From NCBI GenBank assembly GCA_027026755.1, contig JALVNE010000060.1, forward strand, positions 1-46,147: 46,147 nt of DNA. The letters are read 5' to 3'. Below are positions 33,280 through 42,633 of this stretch, piece after piece; within the stretch, counting starts at the first letter, position 1; every line of letters begins with the position of its first letter. Both the position numbers and the translations under genes were made by a program. This DNA is from Sedimenticola sp. (GTDB lineage Bacteria; Pseudomonadota; Gammaproteobacteria; Chromatiales; Chromatiaceae). Under the pieces are notes generated by a model that made no database searches, was not told the DNA's origin, and saw nothing but the letters and a program-made list of their open reading frames with translations.

Positions 33280-33311
33280 TCATCCTTGAGCGGCAAGTTC
33301 AAGGACGCCCC

Positions 33312-33379
33312 GGGGTCAGAGTCAAATCATCACAGGCGGTTGAATTTGTCTGCCACTTTCCTGATTTGACTCTGACCCC
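33312..33379. repeat. 68-bp palindrome-ended element, copy 2
   Basis: Same element as at 33212, differing by two or three bases, and starting exactly 100 bases later, so the pair behaves as a tandem duplication. Its right end touches the metH stop codon: the TCA at 33380-33382 follows directly. Confidence 0.85.
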
Positions 33380-36300
33380 TCATCCCGGCTCATAGGCCAG
33401 GTTCTGCCCCAGCCACCTTTCGATGTCCGCCACCGGCATGTTCTTGCGCCGGGCATAGTCTTCCACCTGGTCCCGGCCGATCTTACCCACCGCAAAATAC
33501 CGGGACTGGGGATGGGAGAAATACAGGCCGCTCACCGCCGCCGTAGGCACCATGGCCTTGCTCTCGGTGAGCCAGATGCCGGTGTTGGCCTCAGCGTCCA
33601 ACAGCTCCCAGAGCAGGTCTTTTTCCGTGTGATCCGGGCTGGCGGGGTAGCCCATGGCCGGGCGTATGCCCTGATATTTTTCCGCGATACGCTCCTCGTT
33701 AGTAAGTGCTTCCTCACTGGCGTAGCCCCACAGCTCCCGGCGTACCTGCTCATGCAGCCATTCTGCCAGGGCCTCGGCCAGGCGGTCGGCCAGGGCCTTG
33801 AGCATGAGGCTGGAATAGTCGTCATGGTCTTTTTCGAACCCGGCGATCTTTTCGTCTATACCTTCTCCGGCAGTGCAGGCGAAGGCGCCCAGCCAGTCCG
33901 CCTTGCCGCTGTCCCTGGGGGCGATGAAGTCCGCCAGGCATTCGTTGTATTTGCCAGCGGGCTGCCTGCCCTGCTTGCGCAGGTTGTGGAAAGTAGTAAG
34001 CACTTGCTTACGTTCTTCATCCTGGTACAGCTCGATGTCGTCACCCATGCTGTTGGCCGGGAACAGGCCCACCACGGCCCGGGCGCGCAGCCATTTTTCC
34101 TGCCGGATCTTGTCCAGCATCTGTTCGGCATCCTTGAACAGCTTGCGGGCTTCCTCGCCTTTTTCCGGGTCGTCCAGGATTTTCGGGAAGCGTCCGCGCA
34201 GCTGCCAGGCGTGGAAGAAGAAGGTCCAGTCGATGTAGGGGATGAGTGCTTCCAGGGGGATGTCGTCATAGATGACGAGGATGCCGGCGCCGACGGGGGT
34301 TAGTCGGGCTGAAGCCCGACCTACAGGCTGGCCAGCAAGCGCCTTGGGGCGGGTGGGCTGCCAGGTCTGCCAGTCGATGGGGGTGGGGTTGGCGCGGGCC
34401 TGGTCTATGGTCACCAGGTTGCGTGCTTCGTTCTTTTGGCTGCGGTTGTCACGCACGCCAGCGTATTCTTCTTTGAGTTCAGCAAGAAAAGCGCCTTTCT
34501 GGTCTTCCGAGAGCAGGGCGCTGGCCACGCCCACGGCCCGGGAGGCGTCGGGCACATAGACTGCGCCATGTTCGTATTCTGGCTCGATCTTTACCGCCGT
34601 GTGGGCCTTGGAAGTGGTGGCGCCGCCGATCATCAGGGGGATGGTGTAACCCTGGCGTTTCATTTCTTTGGCCACATGCACCATTTCGTCCAGGGAGGGG
34701 GTAATCAGCCCGGACAGGCCGATGATGTCCACGCCTTCTTCCCTGGCGGTCTGCAGAATCTTGTCCGCAGGCACCATGACGCCCAGGTCGATGACTTCGT
34801 AGCTGTTGCATTGCAGCACGATGCCCACGATGTTCTTGCCGATGTCATGCACGTCGCCCTTCACCGTGGCCATGAGAATCCTGCCCGCGTTCTCCGCCGG
34901 GCACTCGGCCTTTTCCGCTTCCAGGTAAGGCTCCAGCCAGGCCACGGATTTTTTCATCACCCGGGCGGATTTGACTACCTGGGGCAGGAACATCTTGCCT
35001 GCGCCGAACAAATCGCCCACCACGTTCATGCCATCCATGAGGGGGCCTTCGATGACATTGATGGGGCGGCCCAGCTTTTCCAGGGCCTCTTTGGTGTCTT
35101 CGTCGATGAATTCGGTGATGCCCTTCACCAGGGAATGCTCCAGACGCTTTTCCACGGGCCAGGAGCGCCATTCCAGGTCTTCCTTTTTGTCCTGGACGCT
35201 GCCGTCTCCAGCATATTTGGGTGCCAGCTCCACCAGGCGCTCGCCGGCTTCCGGGTCGGTGTTGAGAATCACGTCCTCCACCGCCTTGCGCAGTTCCTCC
35301 GGCACCTCGTCATAGACCACCAGTTGCCCGGCGTTGACGATGCCCATATCCATGCCGGCGCGGATGGCGTGGTACAGGAATACCGCGTGTATGGCTTCGC
35401 GCACGGGGTTGTTGCCGCGGAAGGAGAAGGACACGTTGGACACCCCGCCGGACACCAGGGCATGGGGCAGGTGTTCCTTGATCCAGCGGGTGGCTTCGAT
35501 GAAGTCCACGGCGTAGTTGTTGTGTTCTTCGATGCCCGTGGCCACGGCAAAGATGTTGGGGTCGAAAATGATGTCCTCGGCGGGAAAATCCAGCTCGTCC
35601 ACCAGGATGCGGTAGGCGCGTTCGCAGATTTCGATCTTGCGCTCGTAGGTGTCTGCCTGGCCGGTTTCGTCGAAGGCCATGACGATGACCGCCGCGCCAT
35701 AGCGGCGGCACAGGCGCGCCTGTTCGCGGAACTTGTCCTCGCCTTCCTTCATGGAGATGGAGTTGACGATGGCCTTGCCCTGCACACATTGCAGGCCGGC
35801 TTCGATGATCTCCCACTTGGAGGAGTCGATCATGAAGGGCACCTTGGCGATGTCCGGCTCGGCGGCGCACAGATTGAGGAACCGGATCATGGCTGCCTTG
35901 CCGTCCAGCATGCCCTCGTCCATGTTCACATCGACGACCTGGGCGCCTTCTTCCACCTGGGTGCGGCACACGTCCAGGGCTTCCTCGTATTCCTCGTTCA
36001 GGATCAAACGCTTGAATTTGGCCGAGCCGGTGACATTGGCCCGCTCCCCCACATTGACGAACAGGGAGTCCTCGGTGATGTTCAAGGGCTCCAGGCCGGA
36101 CAGGCGGCAGGCGGGGGCGATCTCCGGCAGCGGACGCGGCGGCTTGTCCCTGACCTGTTCATAAATGGCGGCAATGTGTTCTGGCGTCGAGCCGCAGCAG
36201 CCGCCCACGATGTTGATGAAGCCGGACTGCGCCCATTCGCCCACTTCCGCCGCCATGTCCTGCGCGGTCAGGTCATATTCCCCAAACTCATTGGGCAGAC

Positions 36301-37114
36301 CGGCATTGGGGTGGGCGGAGACGAAGCATTCCGCCACCCGTGACAGCTCCTCCACATACTGGCGCAGCAGATCCGGCCCCAGGGCGCAATTCAGGCCAAT
36401 GGACAGAGGCCGGGCGTGGCGCAGGCTGTTGTAGAAGGCTTCCGTCACCTGGCCCGAGAGCGTGCGCCCGGACTGGTCGGTGATGGTGCCGGAAATCATG
36501 ATGGGCAGCTCGGTGCCGCTTTCCCGGAACACATCCTGCACGGCGAAAATGGCGGCCTTGGCGTTGAGGGTGTCGAAGATGGTTTCGATGAGAATGATAT
36601 CCGCCCCGCCTTCCATCAGCCCCCGGGTGGCTTCGCGGTAATTCTCTGCCAGTTCATCAAAAGTGATGGCGCGATACCCTGGATCGTTCACATCGGGAGA
36701 GATGGACAGGGTTTTGCTGGTGGGCCCCAGCACCCCGGCCACGAAGCGGGGCTTGTCGCCGGTGCTGAATTTATCCGCGGCTTCCCGGGCCAGGCGCGCT
36801 GCCGCCACATTGATTTCATACACCAGTTCCTCCATGCCATAGTCCGCCATGGAAGCGCGGGTGGCGTTGAAGGAATTGGTTTCCAGAATATCGGCCCCGG
36901 CCTCCAGGTATTGCTCATGGATGCCGCGGATGATGTCCGGCTGGGTGAGGCAGAGCAGGTCGTTGTTGCCTTTGAGGTCGGAGGGCCAGTCACTGAAACG
37001 CTCCCCCCGGTAGTCTTCTTCCGTGAGCTTGTGGCGCTGGATCATGGTGCCCATGGCGCCGTCCAGCATGAGGATGCGTTGTTTCAGGAGATGCCGCAGG
37101 GTTTCAGAACTCAC
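33380..37114 (-). CDS. metH: Cobalamin-dependent methionine synthase MetH
   Basis: A 1244-residue protein, 17 residues longer than E. coli MetH (1227). In order: homocysteine domain (about 1-330, zinc-binding Cys in IGLNCALG and [10 protein letters not shown]), methyltetrahydrofolate domain (about 355-620, [18 protein letters not shown]), cobalamin cap and B12 domain (about 650-890, with the lower ligand His in [12 protein letters not shown]) and the AdoMet-binding reactivation domain (about 930-1244, [10 protein letters not shown]). It makes methionine from homocysteine in the cytoplasm. I start it at GTG 37114 ([12 protein letters not shown]), since upstream residues are not MetH-like; no clear ribosome binding site is seen. 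A REP palindrome is inserted in frame near residue 930, probably explaining the extra length. Confidence 0.97.
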   Translation of the reverse strand: MSSETLRHLLKQRILMLDGAMGTMIQRHKLTEEDYRGERFSDWPSDLKGNNDLLCLTQPDIIRGIHEQYLEAGADILETNSFNATRASMADYGMEELVYEINVAAARLAREAADKFSTGDKPRFVAGVLGPTSKTLSISPDVNDPGYRAITFDELAENYREATRGLMEGGADIILIETIFDTLNAKAAIFAVQDVFRESGTELPIMISGTITDQSGRTLSGQVTEAFYNSLRHARPLSIGLNCALGPDLLRQYVEELSRVAECFVSAHPNAGLPNEFGEYDLTAQDMAAEVGEWAQSGFINIVGGCCGSTPEHIAAIYEQVRDKPPRPLPEIAPACRLSGLEPLNITEDSLFVNVGERANVTGSAKFKRLILNEEYEEALDVCRTQVEEGAQVVDVNMDEGMLDGKAAMIRFLNLCAAEPDIAKVPFMIDSSKWEIIEAGLQCVQGKAIVNSISMKEGEDKFREQARLCRRYGAAVIVMAFDETGQADTYERKIEICERAYRILVDELDFPAEDIIFDPNIFAVATGIEEHNNYAVDFIEATRWIKEHLPHALVSGGVSNVSFSFRGNNPVREAIHAVFLYHAIRAGMDMGIVNAGQLVVYDEVPEELRKAVEDVILNTDPEAGERLVELAPKYAGDGSVQDKKEDLEWRSWPVEKRLEHSLVKGITEFIDEDTKEALEKLGRPINVIEGPLMDGMNVVGDLFGAGKMFLPQVVKSARVMKKSVAWLEPYLEAEKAECPAENAGRILMATVKGDVHDIGKNIVGIVLQCNSYEVIDLGVMVPADKILQTAREEGVDIIGLSGLITPSLDEMVHVAKEMKRQGYTIPLMIGGATTSKAHTAVKIEPEYEHGAVYVPDASRAVGVASALLSEDQKGAFLAELKEEYAGVRDNRSQKNEARNLVTIDQARANPTPIDWQTWQPTRPKALAGQPVGRASARLTPVGAGILVIYDDIPLEALIPYIDWTFFFHAWQLRGRFPKILDDPEKGEEARKLFKDAEQMLDKIRQEKWLRARAVVGLFPANSMGDDIELYQDEERKQVLTTFHNLRKQGRQPAGKYNECLADFIAPRDSGKADWLGAFACTAGEGIDEKIAGFEKDHDDYSSLMLKALADRLAEALAEWLHEQVRRELWGYASEEALTNEERIAEKYQGIRPAMGYPASPDHTEKDLLWELLDAEANTGIWLTESKAMVPTAAVSGLYFSHPQSRYFAVGKIGRDQVEDYARRKNMPVADIERWLGQNLAYEPG
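34303..34324. repeat. REP palindrome inside the metH coding sequence
   Basis: GTCGGGCTGAAGCCCGACCTAC is identical to the core of the REP copies at 20466 and 20666. Read on the minus strand it encodes VGRASAR in frame, inside a segment ([18 protein letters not shown]) that normal MetH proteins do not need. The linker between the B12 and reactivation domains carries it. Confidence 0.85.
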
Positions 37115-37181
37115 GATAATGCCAAAGGAAGGGAAAACCAAAATTATACACTTCGAGACTCGGCTGCAGGGGGCGGCAGGT

Positions 37182-37249
37182 GGGGTCGGAGTCAAATTGC
37201 CCCATGCCATTGATTTCGGGCAATGACGCCCAAATTTGACTCCGACCCC
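37182..37249. repeat. 68-bp palindrome-ended element, copy 3
   Basis: Ends GGGGTCGGAGTCAAATT and AATTTGACTCCGACCCC (37182 and 37249) are inverse copies; the spacer differs from copies 1 and 2. It lies between metH and the GGDEF gene, and its right end directly precedes the GGDEF stop codon (TCA, 37250-37252). Confidence 0.82.
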
Positions 37250-39286
37250 TCAAGTATGCTCGCCGGCTTCAGCCTCGATGACCCACAGCGCGTCTTCCGA
37301 CAGCAGTCGGGGCACATCCAGGTTGTCATCGTCCAGCCAGGGGGGAAGATTCCTGAGCGCATAGCCCACGCAGCGATCCCGCCCGGCGGACTTGGCGGCG
37401 TACAGGGCGGCGTCTGCGAGTTTAATGGTCCAGCTCCAGTGTGGGGGCAGGTCCGGGTGAACGGGCAGGGGGGCGATGCCGAAGGAACAGGTGACGTGCA
37501 AAGGGTGTCCATCCGCATCGATTTCAAGTTCGCTCAGCTGCCGCCGGATGCGGGTGCAGAGTTTTGCGCCTTGGTGGATATCCATGTCCTGGCACAACAG
37601 CAGGAATTCCTCGCCGCCCCAGCGTACCGGAATGTCGCTTCTTCTGGCGCAGTGGGAAAACGTCTCGGCAAAAGCCTTGAGCACCTGGTCACCTATGGAG
37701 TGACCCCAGGTATCATTGATCTGCTTGAACCTGTCCAGGTCTGCCAGAATGACGAGCACCGGCCCCTGTCTTTCATCGTCGGCGCTTCCCTCCCTTTCCG
37801 CGATCAGGGCATCGACCTCCTGGGTGAGGTAGCGGCGGTTGTACAGGCCGGTGAGGGGATCCCGAACGCTGGTTTCCTGCAGTTTCTGGTTCAGGGCCTC
37901 AATGTCGCGGTGCTGGCTGCGAAGTTCCTGGTGCAGCCGCTTGCGTAGCCGTGCCACGCCCATCAGCAGCAGCATGAGCAAGCCGGCGAACACCAGGCCG
38001 GCGAGCAGAAACCAGCGCAGGGTGCGTTCATGGGCGGCCTGAAGTTCGAGGCGTGTTATGGTCTGCCTGTCCAGTACTCTTTTCTTCTCCAGTTCGGCAA
38101 GGGTTCTTTTTTTCTTTTCCAGCTCGGCAAGGCTCTTGAGTTTGGCGATGCGCGCCTTTATTTCGACGTTGAGCAATTTGTCATGCAGGGCTTCGTGTTT
38201 TTTCAAGGCAGCCAGCGCTTCGGCATAGCGTCCGGCCTGCTCCAGTTCGTCCGCCAGCTCCTTGTACAGTTGCATGCGTTCCGGAGGACTGTCCTGGCGG
38301 TCAAACAAGCTCAGGGCCTGGCGAAAATGCTCGATGGCTTTTTCATGGTTGCCCAGGCTGCTCCAGGTGCGCCCAAGATGTCGATGGGTCAGCCCCAGGT
38401 CCCTGAGGGTTCCGTGGTCCTGATAGAGCTTCAAGGCTTTGTTCAGGGCGTCCAGGGCGTCCCGGTGCTGGCCGAGTTCCAGGAGCACGCCACCCAGGAC
38501 CAGCCAGGCGTCCGGATCTTCTGGCGTTCTGTCCAGGGTGGCTTTGAGATACCGGTAGGCATTCTTGTAGTCTTTCTTGTGGTAGTAGATGTCGCCAAGA
38601 TTGAACAGGGCCCAGGTGTATTCGTGGCTGTCTTCGTTGGCAATGGCCAGGGCCTTCTTTACGTATTCCAGGGACTTGTCCCAGTCCTTGAGGTAGTAGA
38701 ACAGGCCGGACAGGTTCTGGTAGAGAGCGTAGTTGGGGGGCATTCCTGCGCGGTCATGAATCCGCTCAGCCTCCAGGAGGCTTTGCGTGGCTTCGGCGAA
38801 GTTGCCCAGTTGAACCTGGGCTACGCCAATGCTCATGAGCAGCCAGTAGTGGCTTTCGGTATCTCCGGGCGGGAGGTTTTCCAAAGCTTTTTCGAAGTAA
38901 TGTTGCGCTTCTGCCAGCTCGCCCTGGTTGTGGGTCAGCACGCCGAGGTGCCACCAGATGTTCATGCGCCGTCGCGTGTCCGTGGCGGCGTCCGCCAGCA
39001 CCTTCGCCAGTGCTTTGCGTGCCGGTGGAAGGTCTTTGCGGCCAAGTTCTTTCATGGCCTTCAGGTAGGATTCCATGACGGCGGCTTTCTGCGCGGAGGA
39101 CAGCCCCGGCCTCGCCAGCAGGCGGTCAGTGATTTCCAGCGCTGCTTCAGCCTTGTCCTGAGCCAGGTAGCGGCGGGCCAGTTCCAGGCTGTCGGTGTTT
39201 TCCGGCGCGGGCTGCTGCGCCAAGCTCGTGGCGACGGCCAGCATGAAAAGCAGCAGATGGGACAGAAAGCGGCCCAATGTGAGCAT
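37250..39286 (-). CDS. TPR-repeat diguanylate cyclase with one membrane helix
   Basis: A 678-residue protein with a signal peptide (about 1-23), tetratricopeptide repeats over about residues 30-375 (for example YTWALFNLGDIYYHKKDYKNAYRYLKATLDR and FRQALSLFDRQ), a charged coiled coil, a membrane helix at about 425-445 (WFLLAGLVFAGLLMLLLMGVA) and a cytoplasmic GGDEF domain (about 480-650). The signature is RWGGEEF, so the GGEEF form of an active cyclase, and RRSD five residues before it matches the RxxD inhibitory site for c-di-GMP. The periplasmic TPR part probably senses a protein or envelope signal. Its stop abuts the repeat at 37182-37249; the gene is divergent from the radical SAM operon. 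Confidence 0.9.
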   Translation of the reverse strand: MLTLGRFLSHLLLFMLAVATSLAQQPAPENTDSLELARRYLAQDKAEAALEITDRLLARPGLSSAQKAAVMESYLKAMKELGRKDLPPARKALAKVLADAATDTRRRMNIWWHLGVLTHNQGELAEAQHYFEKALENLPPGDTESHYWLLMSIGVAQVQLGNFAEATQSLLEAERIHDRAGMPPNYALYQNLSGLFYYLKDWDKSLEYVKKALAIANEDSHEYTWALFNLGDIYYHKKDYKNAYRYLKATLDRTPEDPDAWLVLGGVLLELGQHRDALDALNKALKLYQDHGTLRDLGLTHRHLGRTWSSLGNHEKAIEHFRQALSLFDRQDSPPERMQLYKELADELEQAGRYAEALAALKKHEALHDKLLNVEIKARIAKLKSLAELEKKKRTLAELEKKRVLDRQTITRLELQAAHERTLRWFLLAGLVFAGLLMLLLMGVARLRKRLHQELRSQHRDIEALNQKLQETSVRDPLTGLYNRRYLTQEVDALIAEREGSADDERQGPVLVILADLDRFKQINDTWGHSIGDQVLKAFAETFSHCARRSDIPVRWGGEEFLLLCQDMDIHQGAKLCTRIRRQLSELEIDADGHPLHVTCSFGIAPLPVHPDLPPHWSWTIKLADAALYAAKSAGRDRCVGYALRNLPPWLDDDNLDVPRLLSEDALWVIEAEAGEHT

Positions 39287-39583
39287 TACAGATTTCCCTG
39301 ATTCGCCGGGTTTGCCGGCGGTGTGTTTTCCCTAGTGTGAAGATGGAACATTATCCTATATTCGGCTGCGCATCCCAAGCGGTGCGCACCACCCGGCCAA
39401 ATGCAATGACCCCAGAGAAAATGCGTTTTATTTTGGTTGCATTCGGTGGCGCAAAGCCATTGGGGGAATCGGAACATCGCACTTTTGTGCCATTTCCTGA
39501 AAGGAGAATTGGTGTCGCAGGGACTGGAAAATCCTCCGTATTGAGGGCAGAATCAGGACAGGCTGGCTCATGGGGCGGGTTTC

Positions 39584-41179
39584 ATGTTTTCATTCTGGCG
39601 ACTGTTGTTGCTGCTTCTGCTGCTGCTTCCCATGGGGGCTCAGGCGGGGAGGGGACAGATCCGCTTCGTGGAAACCACGGTGGATCTCAAGCCCGATGGC
39701 AGTGCCGTGGTGCTCTATCAGGTACAGTGGCAGGTGACGTCTGGTGAGCTGCACGGTTTCTATTTCGAGGGCAATGGCAAGCTGAAGGTCGGCATGGCCA
39801 TGGATCAGGCCAGGGCCGTGGACAGCCGGGGCAACACCTACAGGCTGGATATCCGCAAGCTCGGCGGCGGCCGGTGGGACATTCTGCTGGCGGATGGCCA
39901 GGGCGTGCCCAAGGGGCAGACGGTGACCTTCAATCTGCCGTTCAGGACGGACTTTTTCACCGCCGGTTATCTTGGCCCCACCACGGCGGACGACGGCCGC
40001 GAGCTGGTGTTCTTCGACTGGGCGCCGGTGCAGTGGGGCGAAGCCGCCAATCAGGACCATTACACCCTGAAAATCCTCACCCCTTATCACCTGCCGGATG
40101 AACAGGTGAACCCCCGCAGTGTGGTGGATACGGAACAGCTGATTCTCACCGAGCCCTGGGTGAACGAGCACTACCTCATCGATTACCAGCGGGGGCCAGA
40201 CAACCGTCTGCTGCTGGTCTTCCACAAGAACAAGCCTGGCAATCGCTTTCATATGCGGGTGCAGTTCTACATGCCGGCGGACTGGTTCCATCTGACGGCG
40301 GCGCTTGTAGCGATGTCGTCCCCGGCTGCTTCGCGCAAGCCACAATCCGGCCCGGATTCCCTGCTGCTGGTGCTGGGCCTGGCGGTGGTGGGCGCATTGT
40401 TTGGCATAGTCAGGGGCAAACAGCGTTCCATGATCAAGGCCAGGGAAGGGCTGGATGAAATCCGCTGGGAAAACCTGGACTGGACGCCGCCCAAGCTGAT
40501 TCTTTCCGAGTTTCGCAAGCCGGGAAAGATTTGCAAGGATCTCACGCCCCTCGAGGCGGCCTTTTACCTGGAGATTCCCTTCAAGCTCATAGTTTCGGCC
40601 ATGCTCAATTCCATGGCGCTGGAGGGCTTCGTGGAGATACTGTCCGAGTCGCCCCTGAGGGTGAAAGTGCTGAATCCGCCCGATTTGCATCGGCTGGACG
40701 AGTACGAACGCATGTTCTACAAAGCCCTGAGCGATGATGGCGAGCTGTCTCAGGCGGAGCTGGAGGAGCTGATGAACACCGCGGTGAAAAACGTCCAGCG
40801 CAAGGCCTGGGACGCGGACATTCAGGCGACCCAGGCGTATTACCGCGAGCAGGTGAATGCGTACCTGAAAACCGCTGCTGCCGGCGCGGCTGCTGGGCAG
40901 CATTCCGACGCCGATGACTGGTATTACTGGTACCACAACCAGCATCCTTATTATCGCCGACCCTGGAATTATGACGATGATCCGGCCCGCTATGCCACAG
41001 ACATGCCGGTCACCGTGGATCACATCATTCACGGCCCCCTGGACACGGACATCGCCATGGAGCTGAACGTTTGCCACGACGCCTGTCATTCGGCCTGCCA
41101 CAGCGCCTGCCACTCGGCCTGCCATTCGGCCTGTCACAGCGCCTGCCATTCGGCCTGTGTCAGTGGAGGGTCACACTGA
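39584..41179 (+). CDS. DUF2207-like membrane protein with C-terminal CHSA repeats
   Basis: A 531-residue protein. Residues 1-21 form a signal peptide (LLLLLLLLLPMGAQA). Residues 22-255 resemble the extracytoplasmic DUF2207 domain (VDLKPDGSAVVLYQVQWQV, LPFRTDFFTAGYLG). A membrane helix at about 260-278 (SLLLVLGLAVVGALFGIV) is followed by a region with winged-helix-like segments (LTPLEAAFYLEIP, SMALEGFVEIL). If the topology is N-out with this single helix, the rest is cytoplasmic. A Tyr/His-rich stretch (about 443-465) leads to the tail: Cys at 497, 501, 505, 509, 513, 517, 521 and 525, with CHDA, six CHSA units, then CVSGGSH. Its stop overlaps the radical SAM start by one base. I infer it to be a substrate of that enzyme. 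Confidence 0.82.
   Translation: MFSFWRLLLLLLLLLPMGAQAGRGQIRFVETTVDLKPDGSAVVLYQVQWQVTSGELHGFYFEGNGKLKVGMAMDQARAVDSRGNTYRLDIRKLGGGRWDILLADGQGVPKGQTVTFNLPFRTDFFTAGYLGPTTADDGRELVFFDWAPVQWGEAANQDHYTLKILTPYHLPDEQVNPRSVVDTEQLILTEPWVNEHYLIDYQRGPDNRLLLVFHKNKPGNRFHMRVQFYMPADWFHLTAALVAMSSPAASRKPQSGPDSLLLVLGLAVVGALFGIVRGKQRSMIKAREGLDEIRWENLDWTPPKLILSEFRKPGKICKDLTPLEAAFYLEIPFKLIVSAMLNSMALEGFVEILSESPLRVKVLNPPDLHRLDEYERMFYKALSDDGELSQAELEELMNTAVKNVQRKAWDADIQATQAYYREQVNAYLKTAAAGAAAGQHSDADDWYYWYHNQHPYYRRPWNYDDDPARYATDMPVTVDHIIHGPLDTDIAMELNVCHDACHSACHSACHSACHSACHSACHSACVSGGSH
41072..41155 (+). repeat. Cys-His tetrapeptide repeat region of the coding sequence
   Basis: Seven successive 12-base units encode CHDA then six CHSA. 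Codons vary between units (TGC/TGT, CAC/CAT, TCG/AGC), so the protein repeat is more regular than the DNA repeat. Swapping TCG for AGC needs more than one change, which argues against a very recent slippage expansion. Confidence 0.95.
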
Positions 41180-42633
41180 TGCGCGGTTTGTATGAACGCA
41201 TGGCCCGGGCCCTGAGCCGTTGGCGCGCGGGTGCCGCGGACATTGGCGGCGGACTCGCCTGTGAAGGGCCTTTGCCTGATTTGTCCTGGGTGGACGAGTT
41301 CATCACCAATGTCGGCCCCTATATCTTCGTGCGCACCGAGGACAACATCCTCATCAAGCGCCCCAACCAGGCCCAGAAGCTCAACGCCCAGGGCGCGCAG
41401 ATTCTCAAATTTCTTCTTGATGGAGGAAAGATTTCCAGTGTCGTGAAGGGCTTGGGGGGCGACAGGGGCAAACTGGAGCAGGTGGCTCTGTTCCTGCATG
41501 GGGTGCGGGGGTTTCTGGAAGGCCATGTAACAGCCGACAGCGGTCATCCCGGCGTGGAGGTGGAAGTCTTCGACCGGCACTTTTCCGACCTGCCCATTCT
41601 TTCCGAGGTGGCCATCACCTACAAGTGCAACCTGCGCTGCGTGTTCTGTTACGCCGGCTGCAACTGCACCACCCAGCCGGTGAACGACGAAAAGGTCATG
41701 AGCGTGGCCGAGATAAAAACCGTGCTGGACAAGCTCTGGCATGAGGGCAGGGTGCCATCCGTGAGCTTCACTGGCGGCGAGCCCACCCTGCACAAGCAGC
41801 TGCCGGAACTCATCGCCTATGCCAAGGAACTGGGCATGCGCGTGAATCTCATCACCAACGGCACCCGCATCGACGCGGAACTGGCGCAACGCCTGGCCGA
41901 TGCCGGCCTGGATTCGGCCCAGGTGAGCCTGGAAGGCACCAGCGCGGAAATCCACAATCTGGTCACCCAGGGCCAGTCGTCCTTCGACAAGACGGTGGCG
42001 GCGGTGGGCCACTTGAAAGCCGTGGGCCTGCGGGTGCACACCAACAGCACCATCAACCGCATGAACGTCCACCAAATGCCGGACATGCCGCGTTTCGTGC
42101 GTCAGGTGCTGGACAACGAGCGCTTCAGCATGAACCTGCTGGTGCCCACGGGCAGCGCCGTGGTGCATCCCGACCTCATCGTGCGCTACAGCGAGATTGG
42201 CGCCTGGCTGGAGAAGATTCAGGCGCAGAGCCAGGCCCATGACGTGGAATTCCTCTGGTATTCGCCCACGCCCATGTGCATGTTCACTCCCATTCCGGCG
42301 GGGCTGGGCAATCACGGTTGCAGCGCCTGCGACGGCCTGATTTCCGTGGCGCCCAATGGTGCGGTGATTCCCTGCGCGTCTTACGATGACGAAGTGGGCA
42401 GCCTGCTGGACGACGACCTGGTGAAGGTATGGAACAGCGACAAGGCCAGGGGCTACCGGGACAAGGCCCTGGCCCATCCCCAGTGCCGGGAATGCAGCCA
42501 GTTCGATATCTGTAACGGCGCTTGCCCTCTGTACTGGCGGGAAATGGGGTTCGGGGAGCTGGAGATGCACAACGGCTTCGACAGGGCCGAGGCCAGAGGG
42601 TATGTGGAGCCCGAAGGAGAATCAGGCCCATGA
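41179..42633 (+). CDS. Radical SAM/SPASM protein with PqqD-like N-terminal domain
   Basis: A 484-residue enzyme. The first 115 residues (DEFITNVGPYIFVRTEDNIL, LNAQGAQILKFLLDGG) resemble PqqD/RRE domains that bind precursor peptides. The radical SAM motif is CNLRCVFC (Cys150, 154, 157), followed by the unusual YAGCNC; the GGE motif appears in SFTGGEPTLH. The C-terminal SPASM domain has CSACDGLISVAPNG, IPCASYDDE and CRECSQFDICNGACPLYW, enough cysteines for two auxiliary [4Fe-4S] clusters. Domain order and the partner gene fit peptide-maturing enzymes forming thioether, C-C or epimerised products. Overlaps join it to the CHSA-repeat gene and to the membrane gene downstream. The modification itself is unknown. 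Confidence 0.88.
   Translation: MRGLYERMARALSRWRAGAADIGGGLACEGPLPDLSWVDEFITNVGPYIFVRTEDNILIKRPNQAQKLNAQGAQILKFLLDGGKISSVVKGLGGDRGKLEQVALFLHGVRGFLEGHVTADSGHPGVEVEVFDRHFSDLPILSEVAITYKCNLRCVFCYAGCNCTTQPVNDEKVMSVAEIKTVLDKLWHEGRVPSVSFTGGEPTLHKQLPELIAYAKELGMRVNLITNGTRIDAELAQRLADAGLDSAQVSLEGTSAEIHNLVTQGQSSFDKTVAAVGHLKAVGLRVHTNSTINRMNVHQMPDMPRFVRQVLDNERFSMNLLVPTGSAVVHPDLIVRYSEIGAWLEKIQAQSQAHDVEFLWYSPTPMCMFTPIPAGLGNHGCSACDGLISVAPNGAVIPCASYDDEVGSLLDDDLVKVWNSDKARGYRDKALAHPQCRECSQFDICNGACPLYWREMGFGELEMHNGFDRAEARGYVEPEGESGP

Noticed and set aside
34436..36343. 635-codon plus-strand frame opposite metH
   Set aside because: Antisense shadow of a high-GC gene; no motif and no ribosome binding site.
37115..37181. 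Possible cobalamin or SAM riboswitch upstream of metH
   Set aside because: The leader before the repeat element is only about 70 bases and shows none of the conserved boxes of these riboswitches.
41071..41178. Longer start for the radical SAM protein at 41071
   Set aside because: The added 36 residues are an out-of-frame reading of the CHSA repeat (repeated FGL/RLP), and the ATG at 41179 gives the one-base overlap expected of a coupled gene.
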